A DNA stretch of 7,790 bases, taken from Anaerolineae bacterium. Lineage in GTDB: Bacteria > Chloroflexota > Anaerolineae > UBA4142. The notes beneath the pieces were generated by a model, which was given only the letters and a program-made list of their open reading frames with translations, had not been told where the DNA came from and ran no database searches. The stretch is from contig DAIDTM010000536.1 of assembly GCA_027457205.1 (NCBI GenBank), positions 1-7,790 on the forward strand. Direction: 5' to 3'. This document shows positions 5,673-7,790 of this stretch, piece after piece. The position numbers and the translations under genes were made by a program. The first letter of the stretch is position 1. Every line of letters starts with the position of its first letter.

Positions 5673-6200
5673 ATGGATTCGGATTTGATTCCCGTCTCAA
5701 TCGACAGTATACGCGTGAGTCTGGTCTCGCCGCACCGCATTGTCGTGCTCAAAGATAGCGACGACCGTTTTCTGCCGATTTGGATCGGTCCGTTTGAAGC
5801 GGACGCGATCAGCATCGCGCTGCAGGGCAATCAGGTCGCGCGCCCGCTGACGCACGATTTGCTCAAGGCGATCATCCACGAAGTCGGCGGCACGCCGTCC
5901 CACATCGCCGTCACGGAATTGCGCGACGATACATTTTACGCGCAGATCGTCATGCAGTTGAACAACAAGCGTCTCGAGTTGGACTCGCGTCCCAGCGACG
6001 CGATTGCGCTCGCCGTGCGTCTTCAGATTCCGATCTATGTATCCGAAGACGTAATGGACAAGGCATCCATCCGACCCAGCCAGAACCAAGAAAACGCGAC
6101 GCCGGAAGAAGACGAGAAACTGGATGCCTTCCGTGATCTGATCGAAGACCTTGATCTTGACGGACTGGGCAAGGGCGGCGATTCGCCCAAGGAAGAATGA
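5673..6200 (+). CDS. Bifunctional nuclease family protein (DUF151)
   Basis: The protein has 175 residues. Residues 1-130 match the BFN/DUF151 fold: an opening IDSIRVSLVSPHRIVVLKD, then LPIWIGPFEADAI (34-46), RPLTHDLL (57-64) and the most conserved block LDSRPSDAIALAVR (103-116) followed by PIYVSED. Plant members of this family have been reported to act on both DNA and RNA; in bacteria the role is unclear, and Thermotoga structures show the same fold. The C-terminal tail (145-175) is acidic, with a short helix EDEKLDAFRDLIEDLDLD resembling the UvrB/UvrC-type tail seen in many bacterial members. The start is ATG 5673 because AAGGAG precedes it and the promoter and leader lie immediately upstream; an earlier in-frame ATG at 5586 precedes the promoter. 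The gene is ended by a hairpin terminator before dnaB. Confidence 0.9.
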   Translation: MDSDLIPVSIDSIRVSLVSPHRIVVLKDSDDRFLPIWIGPFEADAISIALQGNQVARPLTHDLLKAIIHEVGGTPSHIAVTELRDDTFYAQIVMQLNNKRLELDSRPSDAIALAVRLQIPIYVSEDVMDKASIRPSQNQENATPEEDEKLDAFRDLIEDLDLDGLGKGGDSPKEE

Positions 6201-6218
6201 CCTCGAACGTCGCACCCG

Positions 6219-6252
6219 ATTCCCGGCACCGAACTGTCGGGAATTGTTTTCT
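6219..6252 (+). terminator. Probable intrinsic terminator after the nuclease family gene
   Basis: ATTCCCGGCA (6219-6228) pairs with TGTCGGGAAT (6235-6244) over ten positions including one G-T, with a 6-nt loop, and a T-rich run TTGTTTTCT follows. It begins 19 nt after the stop codon at 6200 and lies before dnaB, so the two genes are probably at least partly separate units. The T-run is interrupted, so termination may be incomplete. Confidence 0.65.
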
Positions 6253-6292
6253 GACCCACTCTCATTGCCGCACGCCCTGAAACCAATCGCCC

Positions 6293-7684
6293 ATGGATAT
6301 TCGAACCACCGATGCGCCCGAGAAATCGATGCCGAACAACCAGGAAGCCGAACAGGCGGTCCTCGGCGCGCTCCTCATCGATCCCGATGCGATCATCAAA
6401 GCCGCGCCGATTGTGCGCGCGGAAGATTTCTATCTCGAAAAGCACAACTGGATTTACAGCGCGATCCTGTCGCTGCACGAGCGCCGCGAGCCGGTCGATT
6501 TTCTGACGGTCGTCTCGGAACTGGAACGGCAAGGCAAGTTGAACGACGTGGGCGGCGCGGCGTACATCACCGCGCTCATCAACGCGGTGCCCACCGCGGT
6601 GCACGTCGAGCATTACGCGCAGATCGTCGAGCGAATGTCCACACTGCGGCGCTTGATCCGCGCGTCGACCGACATTGCGGGTCTAGCGTACGACGGCTCG
6701 GAAGAAATCGACGAGGTGATCGACCGCGCGGAGCAGGCGATCTTCGCGGTCGCCGAGCGGCGGATGAGCCGCGAGATGATTCCGATCCGCGTCGCGGTCG
6801 ACCGTTTCCACGACCATCTCGATTACGTCCAGAAGCATCAGGGCGAAATCCTCGGCGTGCCGACCGGCTTTATCGATCTGGACCGATTGCTCGGCGGCTT
6901 TCAGCCCTCCGATCTCATCATCATCGCCGGGCGACCCGGTTCCGGCAAGACGTCGTTCGCGTTGTCATTGATGCAGCACGCGTCCGTCGCGCGCAAGAAA
7001 CGCGTCGCGCTGTTCAGTCTCGAAATGTCGGCGGAACAGTTGGTGCAGCGGCTCGTCTCCGGCATGGCGGTGATCGACTCGCAGAATCTACGCATCGGCA
7101 AGATCAGCGACGACGAATGGCCCAAGCTGGCGAAAGCCACCGGTATTTTGTCGGAGGCGCAAATTTACATCGACGACAGCGCCGCGCTGACGCCGATCGA
7201 GATTCGCGCCAAAGCGCGCCGCCTGGAATCCGAGTACGGACTCGATATGGTCATTATCGACTATTTGCAGTTGATGACGGTGCGCGGGCGGATCGAAAAT
7301 CGCGTTCAGGAAATCTCGATGATCTCGCGGCAGTTGAAAGAGTTGGCGCGCGAGCTGGACGTGCCGGTCGTCGCATTGTCGCAGCTATCACGCGCGGTGG
7401 AATCGCGGCAAGACCATCGCCCGCAATTGGCGGATTTACGCGAAAGTGGCTCGATCGAGCAAGATGCAGACGTGGTCGTTTTCATCTATCGCGAGAAAAC
7501 GTACTATCCGACGCTGGAAAAGTGGCAAGCCGCGCATCCGCACAAGGACTATCCGGAAAATATCGCCGAGATCATCGTGGCGAAGCACCGGCATGGACCG
7601 ACCAAAGACTTGCAATTGCGTTTCGTCGAAGAGCAAGCCAAGTTCGACAACTTACTCGTCGCGCCGCCGGATGGGGCGCTGTAG
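6293..7684 (+). CDS. dnaB: Replicative DNA helicase DnaB
   Basis: DnaB is the ring-shaped hexameric helicase that unwinds DNA 5' to 3' at the replication fork. The 463 residues match the usual full length. The N-terminal domain starts with NNQEAEQAVLGALLIDPDA (15-33) and covers about 15-115; a helical linker follows to about 165. The RecA-like motor domain has Walker A GRPGSGKT (213-220), a probable catalytic Glu244 (FSLEMS), Walker B IIDYLQL (321-327, Asp323) and LSQLSR (362-367). A K-x-R pair, Lys431 and Arg433, is a likely arginine-finger equivalent. The motor is continuous, with no intein or frameshift. The Walker A loop has Gly-Ser where most DnaB proteins have Ala/Ser/Gly-Met or Val. 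ATG 6293 gives a standard N-terminus but has no clear ribosome binding site; ATG 6329 is a weaker alternative. No obvious promoter lies between the terminator and the start. The next gene begins 16 nt after the stop. Confidence 0.96.
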   Translation: MDIRTTDAPEKSMPNNQEAEQAVLGALLIDPDAIIKAAPIVRAEDFYLEKHNWIYSAILSLHERREPVDFLTVVSELERQGKLNDVGGAAYITALINAVPTAVHVEHYAQIVERMSTLRRLIRASTDIAGLAYDGSEEIDEVIDRAEQAIFAVAERRMSREMIPIRVAVDRFHDHLDYVQKHQGEILGVPTGFIDLDRLLGGFQPSDLIIIAGRPGSGKTSFALSLMQHASVARKKRVALFSLEMSAEQLVQRLVSGMAVIDSQNLRIGKISDDEWPKLAKATGILSEAQIYIDDSAALTPIEIRAKARRLESEYGLDMVIIDYLQLMTVRGRIENRVQEISMISRQLKELARELDVPVVALSQLSRAVESRQDHRPQLADLRESGSIEQDADVVVFIYREKTYYPTLEKWQAAHPHKDYPENIAEIIVAKHRHGPTKDLQLRFVEEQAKFDNLLVAPPDGAL

Positions 7685-7700
7685 GGAGCAAGGAGTAATT

Positions 7701-7790
7701 GTGGAAGGAATTCAGTATGTCACTAACGACAAAGGCCAGAAAGTCGCCGTGATAATTGACTTGCGAAAGTACGGCGAACTCTGGGAAGAC
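7701..7790 (+). CDS. Start of a probable antitoxin-like small protein (partial)
   Basis: A GTG start at 7701 is preceded by AAGGAG (7690-7695) with five bases between, and the frame stays open to the window edge, giving 30 residues. The opening EGIQYVT, then DKGQKVAVIIDLRKYGELWED, is the form of many small Phd/YefM- or RelB-like antitoxins, whose N-terminus runs Q-Y-V-T-D-x-G-x-K-x-A-V-I-I-x-x-x-x-Y-x-x-L. Such proteins neutralise a RelE/ParE-type ribonuclease or toxin encoded just downstream. The family call rests on 30 residues only, and the toxin gene would lie outside the window. An ATG at 7717 is in another frame and stops after 11 codons. The gene lies 16 nt after dnaB and could be read from the same transcript. 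Confidence 0.65.
   Translation, partial: MEGIQYVTNDKGQKVAVIIDLRKYGELWED

Noticed and set aside
5438..5830. N-terminal extension of the zinc ribbon gene by 131 codons
   Set aside because: It runs back through the divergent promoters, the inverted repeat and the nuclease family gene; GAGGAG before ATG 5437 sets the start.
6293..7684. Intein in dnaB
   Set aside because: DnaB often hosts inteins at Walker A, but the motor motifs here are contiguous and the protein has normal length.
6151..7698. Plus-strand open frame of 515 codons overlapping dnaB
   Set aside because: It is the +2-type shadow of dnaB, is strongly Arg-rich and has no domain, whereas dnaB itself is complete.

Overview
The window is about 7.8 kb of GC-rich, tightly packed bacterial chromosome. 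It carries a housekeeping gene (replicative helicase DnaB), a bifunctional-nuclease-family gene, a membrane-anchored double zinc ribbon protein and a cytosolic-type NiFe hydrogenase. This mix, plus protein styles such as RD-R-RSRD followed by a GLLLY-LRP stretch and two zinc ribbons, recalls Chloroflexota (Anaerolineae-like) genomes. That assignment is inference from protein style only; no rRNA or other phylogenetic marker is present.

Left part, plus strand (1-3420): the C-terminal end of a NiFe hydrogenase large subunit that still has its cleavable C-terminal tail; a hydrogenase maturation protease whose reading frame continues without a stop into a CheY-like receiver domain; and a membrane histidine kinase with a GAF domain. 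These look like one transcription unit in which an enzyme, the protease that finishes its active site, and a two-component signalling pair sit together. The protease-receiver fusion is the most unusual object in the window. A good ribosome binding site lies inside it, just before the receiver, so a free receiver may be made as well as the fusion.

Middle part, minus strand (3431-5437): a short CDF-like membrane transporter and, upstream of it, a signal-anchored protein with an extracytoplasmic domain. They are 22 nt apart and read from a strong promoter that leaves almost no 5' leader. Upstream again is a separately promoted membrane protein with two zinc ribbons, ended by a clear hairpin-plus-T terminator.

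Right part, plus strand (5590-7790): a divergent promoter drives a DUF151/bifunctional nuclease family gene, closed by a terminator, then dnaB, then the first 30 codons of a probable antitoxin-like gene that runs off the window. A long imperfect inverted repeat lies between the two divergent promoters, and a similar one lies between the hydrogenase and protease genes. All three recognisable promoters have the same design: TTG-type -35, 17-bp spacer and extended TGn-TATAAT -10.

There is no gene-free stretch longer than 300 bases; the longest, 5438-5672, is filled by two promoters, the inverted repeat and a 5'-UTR hairpin. No tRNA, rRNA, CRISPR array or transposase gene was seen.
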